Shown here one piece after another: positions 61,101 through 64,000 of a stretch of DNA of 64,000 bases. Source of the stretch: Branchiostoma lanceolatum (taxonomy: Eukaryota; Chordata; Leptocardii; Amphioxiformes; Branchiostomatidae). Each line of letters opens with the position of its first letter. Within the stretch, counting starts at the first letter, position 1. A model generated the notes under the pieces. It was not told the origin of the DNA. It worked only from the letters and a program-made list of their open reading frames with translations, and did not search any database. The DNA lies in contig NC_089732.1 of the NCBI RefSeq assembly GCF_035083965.1, positions 9,501,424-9,565,423 of the forward strand, written 5' to 3'. The position numbers and the translations under genes were made by a program.

Positions 61101-64000
61101 GTAAATTTTGAAACTTTAAGAAGATGCACTAGATTGTTATTAATCATATTATGCCTTCCAAGTTCACCTGCCTAATCTAGTTTATTACCTAAAAGCCACC
61201 TGTTTAGTACAGTAGCTATAAAGCGGAAATGATGAGATCGTGGTCTCTTATATTAAATTAGTGTCCCTGTGGGAGGTTAATTAAGTACGGCAGGTAAATT
61301 TTGAAACTTTTAGAAGATGCACTAGAATGTTAGCTATCACATCATGCCTTCCAAGTTCACCTGCCTAATTTAGTTTTTTTACCTAAAAGCCATCTGTTTA
61401 GTACAGTAGCTATAAAGTGGAAATCCTGAGATCGTAGTCTCTTGTATTGAATTAGTGTCCCTGTGGGAAGTAAATTAAATCCGGCAGGTAAAGTTTGAAA
61501 CTTTAAGAAGATGCACTAGATTGATAGCTATCATATTATGCCTTCCAAGTTTACCTGCCTAATTTCGTTTATTAGCTTAAAGCCATCTGTTTAGTACAGT
61601 AGCTATATAGCGGAAATCGTGAGATCGTGGTCTCTTGTAGTCAATTAGTGTCCCTGTGGGAGGTAAATTAAATCTGGCAGGTAAAGTTTGAAACCATTAG
61701 AAGATGCACTAGATTGTTATTAATCATATTATGCCTTCCAAGTTCACCTGCCTAATTTCGTTTATTATCTAAAAGCCATGTGTTCAGTACAGTAGCTATA
61801 AGACGGAAATCTTGAGATCGTGGTCTCTTGTAGTCAATTAGTGTCCCTGTGGGAGGTTAATTAAATCCGGCAGGTAAATTTTGAAACTTTAAGAAGATGC
61901 ACTAGATTGTTATTAATCATATTATGCCTTCCAAGTTCACCTGCCTAATCTAGTTTATTACCTAAAAGCCACCTGTTTAGTACAGTAGCTATAAAGCGGA
62001 AATGGTGAGATCGTGGTCTCTTATATTAAATTAGTGTCCCTGTGGGAGGTTAATTAAGTACGGCAGGTAAATTTTGAAACTTTTAGAAGATGCACTAGAA
62101 TGTTAGCTATCACATCATGCCTTCCAAGTTCACCTGCCTAATTTAGTTTTTTTACCTAAAAGCCATCTGTTTAGTACAGTAGCTATAAAGTGGAAATCCT
62201 GAGATCGTAGTCTCTTGTATTGAATTAGTGTCTCTGTGGGAGGTTAATTGAATCTGGCAGGTAAATTTTGAAACTTTAAAAAGATTCATTAGAATGAAGC
62301 TATCATATTATGCTATCCGAGTTCACCTTCCTACTTTACTTTATTAGCAAAAGCCATCTGTTTAGTGCAGTAGCTATAAAGCGGAAATCGTGAGATCGTG
62401 GTCTCTTGTAGTCAATTAGTGTCCCTGTGGGAGGTAAATTAAATCTGGCAGGTAAAGTTTGAAACCATTACAAGATGCACTAGATTGTTATTAATCATAT
62501 TATGCCTTCCAAGTTCACCTGCCTAATTTCGTTTATTATCTAAAAGCCATGTGTTCAGTACAGTAGCTATAAGACAGAAATCTTGAGATCGTGGTCTATT
62601 CTAGTCAATTAGTGTCCCTGTGGGAGGTTAATTAAATCCGGCAGGTAAATTTTGAAACTTTAAGAAGATGCACTAGATTGTTATTAATCATATTATGCCT
62701 TCCAAGTTCACCTGCCTAATCTAGTTTATTACCTAAAAGCCACCTGTTTAGTACAGTAGCTATAAAGCGGAAATGGTGAGATCGTGGTCTCTTATATTAA
62801 ATTAGTGTCCCTGTGGGAGGTTAATTAAGTACGGCAGGTAAATTTTGAAACTTTTAGAAGATGCACTAGAATGTTAGCTATCACATCATGCCTTCCAAGT
62901 TCACCTGCCTAATTTAGTTTTTTTACCTAAAAGCCATCTGTTTAGTACAGTAGCTATAAAGTGGAAATCCTGAGATCGTAGTCTCTTGTATTGAATTAGT
63001 GTCCCTGTGGGAAGTAAATTAAATCCGGCAGGTAAAGTTTGAAACTTTAAGAAGATGCACTAGATTGATAGCTATCATATTATGCCTTCCAAGTTTACCT
63101 GCCTAATTTCGTTTATTAGCTTAAAGCCATCTGTTTAGTACAGTAGCTATATAGCGGAAATCGTGAGATCGTGGTCTCTTGTAGTCAATTAGTGTCCCTG
63201 TGGGAGGTAAATTAAATCTGGCAGGTAAAGTTTGAAACCATTAGAAGATGCACTAGATTGTTATTAATCATATTATGCCTTCCAAGTTCACCTGCCTAAT
63301 TTCGTTTATTATCTAAAAGCCATGTGTTCAGTACAGTAGCTATAAGACGGAAATCTTGAGATCGTGGTCTCTTGTAGTCAATTAGTGTCCCTGTGGGAGG
63401 TTAATTAAATCCGGCAGGTAAATTTTGAAACTTTAAGAAGATGCACTAGATTGTTATTAATCATATTATGCCTTCCAAGTTCACCTGCCTAATCTAGTTT
63501 ATTACCTAAAAGCCACCTGTTTAGTACAGTAGCTATAAAGCGGAAATGGTGAGATCGTGGTCTCTTATATTAAATTAGTGTCCCTGTGGGAGGTTAATTA
63601 AGTACGGCAGGTAAATTTTGAAACTTTTAGAAGATGCACTAGAATGTTAGCTATCACATCATGCCTTCCAAGTTCACCTGCCTAATTTAGTTTTTTTACC
63701 TAAAAGCCATCTGTTTAGTACAGTAGCTATAAAGTGGAAATCCTGAGATCGTAGTCTCTTGTATTGAATTAGTGTCTCTGTGGGAGGTTAATTGAATCTG
63801 GCAGGTAAATTTTGAAACTTTAAAAAGATTCATTAGAATGAAGCTATCATATTATGCTATCCGAGTTCACCTTCCTACTTTACTTTATTAGCAAAAGCCA
63901 TCTGTTTAGTGCAGTAGCTATAAAGCGGAAATCGTGAGATCGTGGTCTCTTGTAGTCAATTAGTGTCCCTGTGGGAGGTAAATTAAATCTGGCAGGTAAA
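58196..64000 (-). repeat. satellite block A', inverted, ~30 monomers, higher-order repeat, continues past window
   Basis: Reverse-orientation block A monomers (ggcaggtaaa, gtccctgtgggagg, cacctgcctaattt). From about 59 kb a four-monomer unit repeats: ggaaatg(g/a)tgagatcg is at 59681, 60454, 61225, 61998, 62769 and 63542, spacing 771-773 bp. Alternate four-mers differ, giving an eight-monomer period: ttcattagaatgaagc is at 60741, 62285 and 63829, exactly 1,544 bp apart. Copies within the higher-order array are nearly identical, which points to recent amplification. Confidence 0.95.

Noticed and set aside
53760-64000. Regular repeats spaced like a CRISPR array
   Set aside because: The repeat is a contiguous ~190-bp satellite whose 'spacers' are also repeated, in a eukaryotic context with no cas genes.

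Overview
The window looks like chordate-type invertebrate nuclear DNA, most probably amphioxus (Branchiostoma); this is an inference. It has compact GT-AG introns, many dispersed hairpin (MITE-like) and tRNA-derived SINE repeats, tandem genes for SRCR receptors, a death-domain caspase and a laccase-type multicopper oxidase. Nothing bacterial, organellar or viral was seen. Exons were assembled by hand from splice sites, phase continuity and domain continuity; every complete model closes to a whole number of codons.

Layout. 1.5-3.3 kb (-): intronless BTB-BACK-Kelch gene with a 5'UTR splice acceptor. 4.7-9.7 kb (+): ten-exon death-domain caspase (443 aa) whose last exon has been copied in tandem into its own 3' flank. 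11.8-14.9 kb (+): small type I membrane protein with a Thr-rich stalk and a tail carrying three acidic YDxPP repeats. 14.9-22.3 kb: intergenic, dominated by a 3.7-kb element with arms of about 0.85 kb and TTAA at both ends. 22.3-30.6 kb (+): three-SRCR transmembrane receptor (544 aa). 31.3-34.3 kb: LINE fragment, then the third domain only of a laccase-like oxidase, with a frameshift and a GC donor (probable pseudogene). 36.2-46.9 kb (+): second three-SRCR receptor (580 aa) with two ITIM-type motifs. 48.5-51.0 kb (-): NDUFB6, complex I subunit (130 aa). 53.1 kb (+): first coding exon of an unrecognised gene whose first intron holds a satellite running past the window end.

The three membrane proteins appear to be one family. 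They share a phase-1 signal-peptide exon, a phase 1-2 transmembrane exon and a single terminal tail exon rich in Tyr motifs. YSTI occurs in all three tails, and AQLEAAR is shared by the first and third. I infer a tandem cluster of SRCR-type and SRCR-less receptors signalling through phosphotyrosine docking, possibly in innate immunity.

The most striking non-coding structure is the satellite at 53.76-64.0 kb. Two related monomer families (about 193 and 189 bp) are arranged as A-B | B'-A' around a palindrome centre near 57,120, with 772-bp and 1,544-bp higher-order periods in the A blocks.
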